64,000 nucleotides of DNA. Origin: Baylisascaris procyonis (taxonomy: Eukaryota; Nematoda; Chromadorea; Rhabditida; Ascarididae). Below are positions 12,201 to 24,375 of the stretch, in pieces. Positions within the stretch are counted from its first letter, which is position 1. Every line of letters begins with the position of its first letter. The notes under the pieces were generated by a model, which made no database searches, was not told the origin of the DNA, and saw nothing but the letters and a program-made list of their open reading frames with translations. The stretch is from NCBI GenBank assembly GCA_037389465.1, contig JAZARR010000200.1, positions 1,533,001-1,597,000 of the forward strand, in the 5' to 3' direction. The position numbers were made by a program, and so were the translations under genes.

Positions 12201-15200
12201 TATACTTAAACAAACGGTTCATTACTATTTTATGTTTTTGGTTATTATATTCTTAGAGGACGCGCGAAGTGATCATATGAGGAAGTGACTCCTAGAGGGT
12301 TTGGTCTGGTTTAAAGAAATGCAGATATTGAAGATCCAGGTAATTCTCTACGTCCAATGTTAGTTGGTGTTTTCTGCACTTTCAGTAATTTTCATATACC
12401 TTCGATGAAAGGTGAGTTTAAGACAATTTATTTAATGAATAAGAACCAGAATATAAACGTTTTCTAAAATTTACAATTGTTTTCTTTAATTTTTTTACTA
12501 TTCTTGATGCTTCAAACTCGACTTCTTATCATTTCTATGCAGAGGTGAATTCACAGCTCTTCCATCTATAATTTAAATCGTTCTTGTAGTAGGACTTTCA
12601 TATTGCTCTTATTGTATGTACGATCTCTTTGTGCGGATTCTCTGTGTGGCAAGCATGGTACTCTGTTTGCCCGTATGCCCTGAAGGAGGCCGAGAATGGC
12701 GTAGTATCAGTTCCTTTTTTATACGCGTTTCATTATAAGGCAGTTAAGGAGAGAGATATGCTTTGGATTAATAACCTTATGATAAGGCGTCACTTGCAAC
12801 ATGGATGAATTGTTCTGCATTTTTTCTTGTTTGTTGATAAGTTCTGAAGTGATGAGATTCGTTGATCAAGCAGATAGATTGCAAAATGCATATCGTATAT
12901 TTTCTGTTGTGGCGTTTTTTGCTTTTTTTCGCTCCCTTTCTTAAAAAAAAAAATTCTCCCCTTCACGAGTAATTAGGTGATTATTAGGAAGGAAATCGTT
13001 TTTTCGGCGGAAATTGTACTTTAATAATGTTGTCTTCGAGGGAGAAAAATAGGAAATGAAAGGGACTAATACGTCGTGCAATTGCCTGATATGCAATATT
13101 AGACTGCTAGGATGAATGCTGAGGATTCGGGACTAGCCAATAAATGAACATTGCAATCGTTTGTTTTCATTTGCAAATTTTTGATTTCTTTAGAATTGAG
13201 AAACTCAAAAACTGACATTTGCATCAGATTTTATAGTTTTGTTCCTCTGAATTCTATAGTTTATAATTGAGATTTGAAGTTCTAGTTGATCGTTCTTAAT
13301 TGGAGCCTTGAGATGTTAAGTCATCTTTCAATCTTATTTTATTTCTTTTGGAACCATTAAATTTGTAGCCAATTGTCGCATGCACATGTTTGGCGGTTGC
13401 GAACAGTATGCTCTTCTCTTATCGTCGTTTTTCGATTTGTCTTGTCGATGAAGCGTCACTTATATTGGAGAGTACCCTCATTCCGGCATTACTTGTTTCC
13501 GAGAAGTTCGTATTGGTCGGTGACTCGTCACAATTGAGTCCACTTGTGCAATCGAGAACTGCAAGGTTCGTCGTCCTTTGTGCAGTGTTTTATCTTGGCT
13601 AATGTTGATTTCAAAACTATTGCATCTGCCGTTTTCTTGTTCATTTATTTAATTCTTCGATTGCTTATGTTATTTAATATTATAAATGAGGTCATTCGTT
13701 GAAGAAAGTTGAAGATGTTTGATTTTTTTTTTTGTTCACCTCCTTGATATATACATATAGCAGGATTAAAGAGTCTATTCAGGGAAGAAGGTATGTCGGT
13801 GTCGTTATTCGATCGTTTGAAGGTTCACAAAGCAGCGGTAATCACGTTGAAGTATCAATATCGTATGAATAGGTTTGTTGGGTTTATTTATTAGACACAA
13901 TAATTTTTAATGAATTACGGCGAAGGTAGGTGACTAGGATAGTAGAATGTAGAATGCCAGCAAAGAGCGTCCAATGCTGTCCAACTCTCTTTCCACTCCT
14001 CATTTATTGTTTCTTCTAAAGTTTGTCTTCATGGGGAGTTCATTAAATCCCATAACATAGTCGATTTCAGATGCGCCACGCAGTATAATTTCTTTTTCTG
14101 TCTCCCTCTTTTTCGGTGTTCTGCTCTCTCCTTCCTTCAGTGTTTTTTCGTTCGAATTTTTTTTTTTTTTTGCATCGTCGCTTGAAAAACAGTCCTCCCC
14201 AGCGGACAGCACTTGATGAAATAAGTTCGAGGGTTTAATTTTTCGACTTATGTCGAAAGTTAACTAGTTTTTCTTTGAAAGCAATCCCCCTCTTCACCTC
14301 TGTAATCTCCACTTTTTGAAGGTGGAAAGTAGCATTTTGAGCTGTGTGAGAGAGTGTTTAAATGGCTCTAGTGAAATAAAAATTGAAGAAGATTAGAGTA
14401 TATGGATGAAGTTCGTTTAATAAGGCAAACTTCTGGAGGATCATTTAGGAAAAAGTGAAGAAAGATGTTTGCAATGAGATTGCACTCGAAGCCTATATAT
14501 TTCAGGTCGATTGCGAGGCTAAGCAGTGCATTATTCTACGATGGCGAATTGAAATGTGCAAATGAACTGGTAGCGGATGCATCTTTAGAACAAACTAACC
14601 TCGAAAATCTCGATCGACTATCCTTGCCAGGTTAATTAATTACATATCTGTTATCATACCTGTTTTTAGAGTTCGAACATATAGATCGGCTCAACTTCAG
14701 CGAAAAAGAAATTTTGTTGCAGTTTTTTTTAAATCTGTCGTAATTTTATTTAAGAATATTTTAGCATTTTCAAGGATGAATCCATTGTGTAGGCAAGAAA
14801 TGGTGTTACAGTGAACGAGTTGAGTTTGCTCGGAAAATATCGTTTGCGGGGAGAAATAAATTTATCAAGAGATGTGGTTAATGTCATCGCAATGTAGTGT
14901 TGTGTATATTCCTTCAAAATTAGATCTTTGTTTTGATCTTTGGAGGAATAATTAATAAAGGAATTGAGGTAAAATTGAGGTGCACTCCATCATACGTTCG
15001 TACCTGTTGTGTCCTAATGAAGTATTTATGCATTTTAGATGCGCTATACAGAAGTGTTTTGAGTGGTGTCGATGATGCGGTTATTTTCATCGATACTCAA
15101 TCGGAGAAGAATGCTTGTTTTCGAATGGAATTTGGTACTTCACCAGGTGCAATTTTCAATAACGGTGAAATTAAGTTTATCACAACGATCTGTGACCTCT

Positions 15201-16990
15201 TCGTAAAGGTAAGTCGAGAAATTGTCGTTATACCTGAGAATGTGTCTAGACTTTTGCTGTAGTTGTAACGCTTTTGAAGTAAATTATTAGAATAGGGTTT
15301 TAATTGCTGAGATATTTTCATAACGTTTCATTTATTTCGTTGTTGTGAAATGTGGGAAAAGTTTTTTAGAAGGTTTTTGTAGAACTGTTGCAGTTGAAAT
15401 GTTTAATTTAAAGAGATATCTGGATGAGTCCATGTGTGATGTTTCTTTAGCCTCTGAATGATTCCGGTTGGTTATTTATATATCTTCCTTCCTCATCCCT
15501 ATGCTCCTCCTATCCCTTCATTCCAGTGGGTATTTACGACGGATTAGAAGAGAAATTTTTACAGGGGTATAATTAAAAGAAGACAGTGGGGTTGTGGAAA
15601 GAAATGCGACTGTTAGATCTATGCATATGTCTTGCGGGGCATTTGTGTTGAGGTTGGAGGATGGGCAATTTTAATGATTCTCGTAGCCAGTGCAGTCCTT
15701 CATCTTCGAATGGTATTGCTTAATGCTTCGTTTGCAGTTGGGCACACCGGTAGAGGATATCGGTGTTATTAGTGTATACAGATATCACTCCGATGTTTTG
15801 CGAAAAACGATTAGTAAAGGAATTGAGGTAAAATTTCAATTTTAGCCGTTTTCATTTCTATATTTTCGAATGTATAATCTTATTTTTATCGGCTGTTTCC
15901 TATATTATTTCTTGTTTATACTGAATGCAGTTTTAGATGGTTGATTTTGTTAGGTCTAGCATTCACTAGCTGCTTCTCGATTTTCTTTCTGCTTTTGAGA
16001 TTAGAAATGAAAGCCGTTGAGGGTTTCATGCATTGCTCCTTTTATTTGTAAGCTTTGAAAATTGAATATGGAGTAGAGCTTATGATTGTCGACAATGGAA
16101 TTGAAATTTCTTTTTGGTCGAAGGTGGAGCCTGAAGTTTTCAATAAATATGCATAATGTTTGGAAAAATGAACTTTTTGAAAGATCTTTGCAGTAATCAA
16201 AGATATACGCTTGTCGGCCGATTCTCCCTGAAGTCTCTTTGAACTTAAGCTTTAAACTTTAGCGATTTTATCGTGCACTTGAGTCTTTCCCTTCCATCTC
16301 TGCCCTCCTCTTCCTACTCCTATAATCTTTTCCAACGTCCAGATGCCCAGCAGTTTCTGCTAGAAATCAGTCGCTTGAATTTTCGTGCATTTGGAGTCAG
16401 CGCTGCTTTCATTTCCTCTTGCTGTTGCTCTTTCCTTTTCTATGCTTCCTGTGGTGCCTAGATTAATTTGTATGAGAATGTGATTTAAAGGTAAACACAG
16501 TGGATCAGTATCAGGGCCGAGACAAGCGTATCGTGATTGTGAGCTTAGTATGGACGAAACTCGATGGCGCACGTCGAAGCGAGCTTCTTTCAGATGCCCG
16601 TAGAATCAACGTTGCTATAACGAGGGCTAAGCACAAACTAATTCTCGTTGGATGTAGACAGTCAATGATGAGGTGTGCTCACACTTCACTATTTCCATGC
16701 CATCTTATAATAGTGCTGCAGTCTTCAAATCTATTAATTAAATAATCGACCTTACATCGCTGAAGCCCGATATCGCCATTTAGTGCAAGCGTAAAAGTTT
16801 TCTTCAGCTAAGGGATTAGGAGTTGGCGCCTGCCAAACAAGAGTTCGGTTTCAGAACCAAATCCGATACCCTGTTGCAGCTGCTAGATGGTTTGTCATTT
16901 GACCATGCCTTTCATCGTTTTTTGTCAGATGCGCCCCGTGAGCTGTCCTTCAAGCGTTTCAGGTCCCAGGTGCAGACATCATCGAACTAG
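3248..16990 (+). CDS. dna2: DNA2-like DNA replication ATP-dependent nuclease/helicase (21 exons)
   Basis: DNA2 trims 5' flaps during Okazaki-fragment maturation and resects DNA ends. Exons: 3248-3557, 3757-3974, 4209-4391, 4622-4741, 5413-5598, 6494-6625, 7426-7573, 7966-8221, 8767-8856, 9391-9491, 10281-10425, 10944-11122, 11528-11643, 12070-12216, 13369-13565, 13783-13872, 14506-14630, 15039-15208, 15738-15827, 16491-16672, 16855-16990. The frame closes across all junctions to 1106 residues, close to the usual family length. The N-terminus is low-complexity with basic NLS-like clusters (11-16, 91-95). The RecB-type nuclease has His233, Asp335, Glu353 and Lys355. Fe-S cysteines are C206, then C441, C444 and C450. 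Helicase superfamily 1 motifs: GLPGSGKT (685-692), SHTHSAVDN (~712), DEAS (804-807), GDSSQLSPL (~828), YQYRMN (~867), VDQYQGRD (1005-1012), [10 protein letters not shown] (~1041). No catalytic residue is missing. Exons 5, 7, 8 and 9 use weak splice sites and are the least certain borders. Confidence 0.95.
11123..11527 (+). other. GC-AG intron inside the DNA2 Walker A motif
   Basis: The only frame-preserving donor after the Walker A glycine-rich loop is CAG|GCAAGT, a GC donor with an otherwise ideal match to U1. The acceptor is TTTTAG|GCAAGACA. Splicing splits the glycine codon just before the catalytic lysine (G690/K691) and restores GLPGSGKT. No GT donor near 11120 keeps the frame. The intron carries a poly-T run of about 19 at 11179. 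Confidence 0.8.
14951..14976 (+). repeat. Micro-duplication of the DNA2 exon 19 3' end and donor
   Basis: These 26 bases in intron 17 match 15810-15835 with one mismatch. The matched part covers the last 18 bases of exon 19 (coding ISKGIE) plus its GTAAAATT donor. The upstream part of exon 19 is not recognisably duplicated, so this is a stray copy rather than an alternative exon. Confidence 0.7.
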
Positions 16991-19160
16991 GGATTCTAGA
17001 TGCAGCAATCAGTCATCAGAGTGTAGCATTTTCTGCTTTTACTCTCTTTGCTTCCGAGCTCATTTAATCGACTGCTTTTTTCGCTAAGTCAGTCATCTAT
17101 GTGTATTTTCAAACGTTGTTGCCTCATCTTTTGTGGCTATTCGATGCGCTAATAGAATATTGTCGGCATTTTTTTCAAAATGTTTCTTCCAAAACCATGT
17201 TCAAAAATGAACTTTATACGAACGTTGCGGTGTGCGGTATCAGGCAAAGCATGATGGGAAATGATAATGAGCATATATGCGAAAAGATAGTTTTTTTATT
17301 CCACTATGCCCGTCTATCCATATGTTTTACCATTAAGACGATTGTTGCGAAAATGTTGGCTGAAGTTTTGCATCTGAATTAATTTATTAATGCATTAAGA
17401 TTAAGAAATAGCATTGCAGTTACGATACGATGGCCGCCCTTATTGCTCTGATTCCTGAGAGTCAAATCAAGCCGATTACAAATCCATCAACGGAGACAAC
17501 AACAAGCGAAGATGTTTGAATGGAACTATAAAAATTCGCTGGAAGTTGGCATATATGTAGATGAGATTTGTTCGCAAAGCGAGTGAACAAGAAATACAGA
17601 ATTATCATTGAAAAGACAACAAAAACTGCTAGACAATGGAAATGAAGATATACATATTTAGGTTTCAATGCATGTCGCATCTAACATGCATGAACTAGTA
17701 AGAAATCGAAAAGAATTTTTTCGAAAGTTCTTTGTTGCCGAGCTGAAAAATTACTAGATATTAGCGAATACTGTTTGTTTTGGTACGGATACAGAATAAT
17801 ATTACCAAAATTTTACCGAAATTCACTAATTATTGTATTAATATAGGATTCAATTGAAATGATTGCGTAAATTTCTCATTAACGATATTCTATAAACCTT
17901 TTTGTTTTATTATATTCTATTGATGATATTTGTGAGAAGGGAGGGGCTAAAGATGTTGTTGTATTTTTATGCGAAGTTGCTATCTAACAGTTAATGGATC
18001 ACGCAAGAGATTTGAATAAACCAGATCCACGAATCATTTCTGAAATTGCCTTGCGATCATCTAAAACATTCCTTTTGTAAAAGATTATTGAAAGCGGTTA
18101 TGGTGTGAGGGACAAACTGACTATATTTTCTTGTAAATGCCCTACTGAGCTCGTATAAGGGATTCACTCATATCATGCTCTCGTATGGACGCTTAGTATG
18201 CTATTTTTGGGGTTTTCAACATTCAGGGAGATGCTGTAGTTTCACTGGTGAAGCGGAGGTGGCTGAAAGATGCTCTTGGTGTGGTGATATGAGAGTCAAC
18301 AACTATCGTAAAGTTGGTTGTTATTTGATGGTTCTATGAATGTTATACAATTCGTTTATCTTGCCTGCACTGCCTGCCCCCTTTTATTGTGGGGCATTCT
18401 TGTAGATTTATTGCGTTTCTTTGTGTTGTATTTTATTTTTCTCTTTCTTTGATCGATTATTTCGCCTAAATGCCTTATATTTTATTATGTAACTGTTGTT
18501 GATGTTTCAAGTTCCCTTGTCGGTGGTAGTTTTTAGCTTCGTTTTTTTTGCAAGTTGACGTATGATTTACTGGTTGAGTTGGGAAGGAGGGGGAATGGGG
18601 AAGGGGAAGTAAGCGAGAGATACGACAGATAAAGGTGGATGATAGAAGGACACTTGAAGGATCGCGATTTAGCTCCGTTTTGAGGTCATATTAAAGTTTC
18701 TTTCCTTTCAAGACTGAATAATGCAAATTGCTTCTTAGCTTGCTGCATTATTCCTATAGGTTTATTGTGCCTACTCATGCACTGAAAATTATTATTGTTC
18801 TTCGATGTCAGTTGCAAACAGATCTATAGAGGAGGATTGAAAAATAGTGAAATAGATCATTAAAGGCGAGCAATTTTCCGACCTTCATGCTTTTATTTCA
18901 GCTTGAAATTATTATCGCTTCATTATTGTATAGTGTGCTGAATATCTGCCTAGATAGCTTTTCCATTTACCTCAATATATGAACCATTCCATGCGGAAAT
19001 TTTTTCCACTTATAATTTGTATTTATGCATTTTTCTTATTGTGGATATCCTTTGTTCGATTTTTCATTTACATTCCTGCCATATTGTAATACCATTGTTT
19101 TATATTTATTTCTATCTTTATATTGTTTATCTCTGCGGAAATAGTCATCTATTTTTCGAA
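16991..19160. other. Non-coding DNA downstream of DNA2
   Basis: This follows the DNA2 stop codon (TAG at 16988-16990) and should contain its 3' UTR. An AATAAA occurs near 18016, but I cannot tell which polyadenylation signal is used. No coding-like exon with matching splice sites was found. Confidence 0.4.
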
Positions 19161-20097
19161 TGTTACCATTCAGAAGAATGCTTTGTGCGAGAAATATTAC
19201 CGAGAGAATTGGTGAGCAAGATGTGACAGTGATAATTTTCTTTTGGAAATGGGTTTTAATAAATACATTCTAGTAAGGAAAGAAAAAATTTGAGTTTTAG
19301 AGTTAAGATAAGTCGTCAAATTTCCACTGAATCTAGCAAAAGGTGTAGGGAACCTTGTAAAAAATGTAGGTCTATATATTGGTGTATATCGATGTTTATT
19401 GTATGATCATCGTTTACCTCAAGGTCATATTAGACGATTGCCTGGAGCTAAAACGCACGCATAGTTCGCATTATTGCTTTTTCTCGAACAGTTGTAATGA
19501 TTCTAGCGCAGCGTTTATTGTAGTGCGAATCCACATCGACCATTGGTTTGCAGTGTCGAGTCCGAGACCCATTTATTAGAGTAAGTGAGGAAGAAATTTC
19601 TCTATCCTTTGTGAATGGTTTTCAGACTAAGGTTTGAAAGTAAAAATATTTTTTATTGTCCCAAAATTTCTTTCAATTTCTTCCTAGAATTTCATCCGTC
19701 CTTTTTTCCCGTAATCAGCTTGGGGAAAGAATATTTTTGAGAAAATTTCGGCAAAATTTGTAATTTGGGAAAATTAATTTTTGAAAAGAATATTAATTTT
19801 ATCAGGGAAAAGAATATTTTTCATGCGCTTTTATTCGTTCCTTTTAATTGTGCATTTATTGCCTTCATAATTTGCACTGTTCAGTAATTGTTTTGATATT
19901 TGTATTTCCTGGATCATTTGCTATTCGTAATGTGTTTATCTTAGAAGAAAAAATTGTTGATATTCTTTTTTGTAAAAATAAAAATTTTACATTCTAAATG
20001 GTGCATTAAATTTTCCATTCGCCAATGTTCCATCGATCAATCAAGGTTAATCGATAGAAGAATAATATTAGAAATTCCATACAATATTGCCTTGGAA

Positions 20098-20138
<41 letters not shown>

Positions 20139-20275
20139 TTTCTAGCTGATTATTTTACTAAGGGAGTTTCTTTTATTAACTCATTGCATGGCTTCATTTC
20201 ATCGTCTAAATTCCTGCCTTTATTGCGTAGAAAATGCTCGCTAATTCCGAATGAGGTTGTAAAACAATTTTTTTT
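19161..20275. repeat. Left ~1.1-kb direct repeat flanking the 513-bp array
   Basis: The block runs from GTTACCATTCAGAAG to about 20275 and matches 23294-24375 in the same orientation. Landmarks shared in order are GTGCGAGA, CAAAAG(G/A)TGTAGGGAACC, CTATATATTGGTGT, CAGTTGTAATGATTCTAGCG, GACTAAGGTTTGAAAG, GGGAAAAGAATATTTTTCA and TTTCATCGTCTA. The copies differ by scattered substitutions and small indels, and this copy has gained a (TA)n tract at 20106-20134. No TG...CA ends, primer-binding site or protein domain is visible, so it is not an evident LTR. Short ORFs inside change amino acids freely between copies, which argues against coding. Confidence 0.85.
20106..20134. repeat. (TA)n microsatellite
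   Basis: About 14 TA dinucleotides lie inside the left direct repeat. They are absent at the equivalent place in the right copy (near 24230), so the tract expanded after the duplication. Confidence 0.85.
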
Positions 20276-20574
20276 AGTTTTTTCGTGGGCGGGGTGGGGA
20301 CGGAAAGCTGAGTTGAGAGGAGGAAAGAGAGAGCACAACTGATTAGGTTACTTATTTTGCGATATGATAAATCCTGCTTTGCGATCTTTCCGTCACTTAT
20401 TATGGATGGATATCGATGTGCTTTTGTTGGTTAGAATTAGTACTTAATTCACTTTCAAACGACATACACCATTGTTAGATGAGAACTACGATTTGGGGAG
20501 AAAAAAACTAAGAAAAAATTATCAGTGTAGCTCAATGGACAATGAATTTTTTCATAGCAACAAATGCACGCTGA

Positions 20575-20665
20575 TCGAAGCGGGGGGTCAAGGCGGGCGG
20601 CCGCCTGCTTCTGGGAGAGTACAGGGGGAGCGCGGAGCCCCCTGACCTTAGTTTTAGTACTGAAA
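20575..20665. other. GC-rich block with nested palindromes
   Basis: A strongly GC-rich island sits between the left direct repeat and the 513-bp array. It contains the 10-bp palindrome GGCGGCCGCC (with a NotI site) and a 7-bp stem CAGGGGG / CCCCCTG around a 9-base loop. A minus-strand ORF of 61 codons (20532-20717) overlaps it but resembles no family I know. It could be the end of a mobile element or a structured repeat boundary. Confidence 0.5.
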
Positions 20666-20784
20666 TAAAAAATGTAGCTAATAGGTTCGTATCCTCACTT
20701 CTGCCTGCGATCAACATAGTTTCTGTTTGTCTCTTCTCCCTAGCTTCATCACCTTAAAAATTAAATTATGTGAATCTTCTACAT

Positions 20785-23240
20785 AAATGTACTGGAATTG
20801 ATATTTTGAAATTTTTTTCTCGCCTATAATTAGACCTGCGGAGCTGCGGCTTGCTCCTCCCAACACAACTTTAGAAGCTCTGTCGAATGATATGTGCTTG
20901 TTATATTTCGAGAGAAAAGTTGAAAGCCGAATCGACCGACCAGGATTTCCGAAATCTTGGTTTTTGCAATTTCGGGGGTTCTGGTTCTCGGTCAGTATTT
21001 GATGTCGGCAAAAGCGATCTTTTGATTTCTCATCAGCTCGCCGGGACCTCTCGAACGGTGCACGGATTGCCGCTCGAAGGTAAACCGGAGCCGAGAAAAA
21101 CAATCCCAAAAATCGCAATTTCTCGATCGTCGAGGGGTAGCACAGGGAAATTTTGGAAAAATACTTTTTGTCTCCGATTTCGATATTTTGGCACCAAACG
21201 ATAGATCTCGACGAGCTGATCACGGATATTTACATTGTTTGCTGTTTGGTAAGAAAATAGGGAAATTATAGGTGCGCGAATGCTGTAGTTTCTATACAAA
21301 TATACTGTAATTGATATTTTGGAATTTTTTCTCGGCGATGGTTAAGCCTAGGGAGCTACGACTTGCTCCTTCCAACACAACTTTAGAAGCTCTGTCGAAC
21401 GATATGTAGCTTGTTATATTTCGAGAGAAAAGTTGAAAGCCGAATCGACCGACCAGGATTTCCGAAATCTTGATTTTTGCAATTTCGGGGGTTCTGGTTC
21501 TCGATCAGTATTTGATGTCGGCAAAAGCGGTCTTTTGATTTCTCATCAGCTCGCCGGGACCTCTCGAACGGTGCAGGGATTGCCGCTCGAAGGGAAACCG
21601 GAGCCGAGAAAAACAATCCCAAAAATCGCAATTTCTCGATCGTCGAGGGGTAGCACAGGGAAAATTTGGAAAAATACTTTTTGTCTCCGATTTCGATATT
21701 TTGGCACCAAACGATAGATCTCGACGAGCTGATCACGGATAGTTACATTGTTTGCTGTTTGGTAAGAAAATAGGGAAATTATAGGTGCGCGAATGCTGTA
21801 GTTTCTATACAAATATACTGTAATTGATATTTTGGAATTTTTTCTCGGCGATGGTTAAGCCTAGGGAGCTACGACTTGCTCCTTCCAACACAACTTTAGA
21901 AGCTCTGTCGAACGATATGTAGCTTGTTATATTTCGAGAGAAAAGTTGAAAGCCGAATCGACCGACCAGGATTTCCGAAATCTTGATTTTTGCAATTTCG
22001 GGGGTTCTGGTTCTCGGTCAGTATTTGATGTCGGCAAAAGCGGTCTTTTGATTTCTCATCAGCTCGCCGGGACCTCTCGAACGGTGCAGGGATTGCCGCT
22101 CGAAGGGAAACCGGAGCCGAGAAAAACAATCCCAAAAATCGCAATTTCTCGATCGTCGAGGGGTAGCACAGGGAAATTTTGGAAAAATACTTTTTGTCTC
22201 CGATTTCGATATTTTGGCACCAAACGATAGATCTCGACGAGCTGATCACGGATATTTACATTGTTTGCTGTTTGGTAAGAAAATAGGGAAATTATAGGTG
22301 CGCGAATGCTGTGGTTTCTATACAAATATACTGTAATTGATATTTTGGAATTTTTTCTCGGCGATGGTTAAGCCTAGGGAGCTACGACTTGCTCCTTCCA
22401 ACACAACTTTAGAAGCTCTGTCGAACGATATGTAGCTTGTTATATTTCGAGAGAAAAGTTGAAAGCCGAATCGACCGACCAGGATTTCCGAAATCTTGAT
22501 TTTTGCAATTTCGGGGGTTCTGGTTCTCGGTCAGTATTTGATGTCGGCAAAAGCGGTCTTTTGATTTCTCATCAGCTCGCCGGGACCTCTCGAACGGTGC
22601 AGGGATTGCCGCTCGAAGGTAAACCGGAGCCGAGAAAAACAATCCCAAAAATCGCAATTTCTCGATCGTCGAGGGGTAGCACAGGGAAATTTTGGAAAAA
22701 TACTTTTTGTCTCCGATTTCGATATTTTCGCACCAAACGATAGATCTCGACGAGCTGATCACGGATATATACATTGTTTGCTGTTTGGTAAGAAAATAGG
22801 GAAATTATAGGTGCGCGAATGCTGTAGTTTCTATACAGATGTACTGTAATTGGTTTCTTGGAAATTTTTTCTCGCCTATGATTAGACCTGCGGAGCTGTG
22901 GCTTGCTGCTTCCAAGACAACTTTAAAAGCTCTATCGAATGATATATAGTTTATTATCTTTCGAGAGAAAAGTGAAACCGAATCTATCGGCTTGGATTTC
23001 TGAGATCTCGATTTTTGCAGCATTGGGGATTCTGATTCTCGGCCGGTGTTTGATTTCGGCAAAAGCGCTTTTCTAATTTGTTGTGTAGTCGGAGAGGTCT
23101 CTCGAAAGATATATAAATGGGGACCGAGGACGCACGTGGGCCGAGAAAAAGATCCTCAAAAAACGCGTTTTTTCGATCGTAATTGGAACGCCTTTCGATT
23201 TTTTGTATCCCAGTTTGGATCTGATTTTTTTTAATCGGTT
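20785..23240. repeat. Satellite-like tandem array, 513-bp unit, ~4.8 copies
   Basis: The same landmark (TACTG before T/GAATTG) occurs at 20791, 21304, 21817, 22330 and 22843, exactly 513 bases apart each time. Copies 2, 3 and 4 are nearly identical. Copy 1 is slightly diverged at its start, and copy 5 (from 22843) is strongly diverged and fades out near 23240. The first part of copy 1 resembles copy 5 (both have CTCGCCTAT...ATTAGACCTGCGGAGCTG) rather than the middle copies. Open frames of 85-170 codons occur on both strands in each unit because 513 is divisible by 3, but none matches a known family. Confidence 0.95.
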
Positions 23241-23293
23241 GGGTGGAATGTGTAGAGAAGTGTAATATTTATAGTTTCCTGAAATTGGTGCTA

Positions 23294-24375
23294 GTTACAT
23301 TCAGAAGAGTGCTTTGTGCGAGACATATTATAAGAGAATTGGCGAGCAGGATGTGATAGTTTTTCTTTAAAAATGGTTTTTAAACAACATATTGCATTAA
23401 GATATGAAAAAAAAATTAAGTTTTAGAGTCAAAAAATCGTTAAATTTCTACTGAACCTAGCAAAAGATGTAGGGAACCTTGCAAAAGATGTAGGTCTATA
23501 TATTGGTGTGTATCGATGTTTATTGTGTGATCATCGTTTACCTCAAGGTAATAGTAGGCATTGCCTGAAGCTAAAATGCACGCATAGTTCGCATTATTGC
23601 TTTTTCTCGAACAGTTGTAATGATTCTAGCGCAGCGTTTATTGTTCACTACGAATCCAACATCGACCGTTGGTTTGCAATGTGGAGTCTGAGACCCATTT
23701 ATTAGAGTAGATGAGGAAAAAATTTCTCTATCTTTTGTGAATAGTTTTTAGACTAAGGTTTGAAAGTAAAAATATCTTTTATTGTCTCAAAATTCCTTTC
23801 AATTTCTTCCCAGAATTTCATTCGGTTTTTTTTCACTAACGAATTCGGGAAAAGAATATTTCGTAAAAATTGGAAAAATCTGAGAAAAATTTGCAATTTG
23901 GGAAAATCATTTTGGGGAAAGAATATTAATTTGATTAGGGAAAAGAATATTTTTCATGCGCTTTTATTCATTCGTTTTTAGTTGCGAATTTATCGCTTTC
24001 ATAATTTGCACTGTTTAGTAATTGTCGCATTTCCTCGATCATTTGATATCCGTAATATGTTTGTATTAGAAGGAAAAATTGTTGATATTCTTTTTTGTCG
24101 AAACAAGAATTTTACATTTTATATGGTGTATTAAATTTTCCATTCGTTTATATTCCATTCAATCAAGCCAAGTTAATCGACATGAAATAATATTAGAAAT
24201 TCCATACAATATTGTCTTTTAGATATTCGTGCTATGCATATGTTTCTAGCTAATTATTTCTGTGTAGGAATTTCTTTTATTGATTCATTGCGTGACTTTA
24301 TTTCATCGTCTATTTTACTGCAATTATTGCATAGAAATGGCTTAGCAATTCCGAAAAAGATTATAGAACGATTCG
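23294..24375. repeat. Right ~1.1-kb direct repeat flanking the 513-bp array
   Basis: This is the partner of 19161-20275, in the same orientation and starting about 50 bases after the last recognisable 513-bp unit. A 67-base core (23578-23644) is identical to 19455-19521, while the rest differs at perhaps one base in eight by eye. No coding potential is supported. Confidence 0.85.

Noticed and set aside
19379..19579. ORFs shared by the two flanking repeats (19379-19579 and 23508-23705)
   Set aside because: The similarity is at the DNA level, and differences between copies change amino acids and frame freely, so coding selection is not indicated.
20887..23062. Repeated ORFs of about 85-170 codons on both strands of the 513-bp unit
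   Set aside because: They recur only because the period is divisible by three and the copies are nearly identical. Frames on both strands are equally open, and no family is recognisable.
20785..23240. 513 equals three times 171, the alpha-satellite monomer length
   Set aside because: I could see no internal 171-base periodicity, so the coincidence is not evidence.
19161..24375. LTR retrotransposon
   Set aside because: Long direct repeats flank an interior, but there are no TG...CA ends, no primer-binding site, no gag or pol frame, and the interior is a tandem array.
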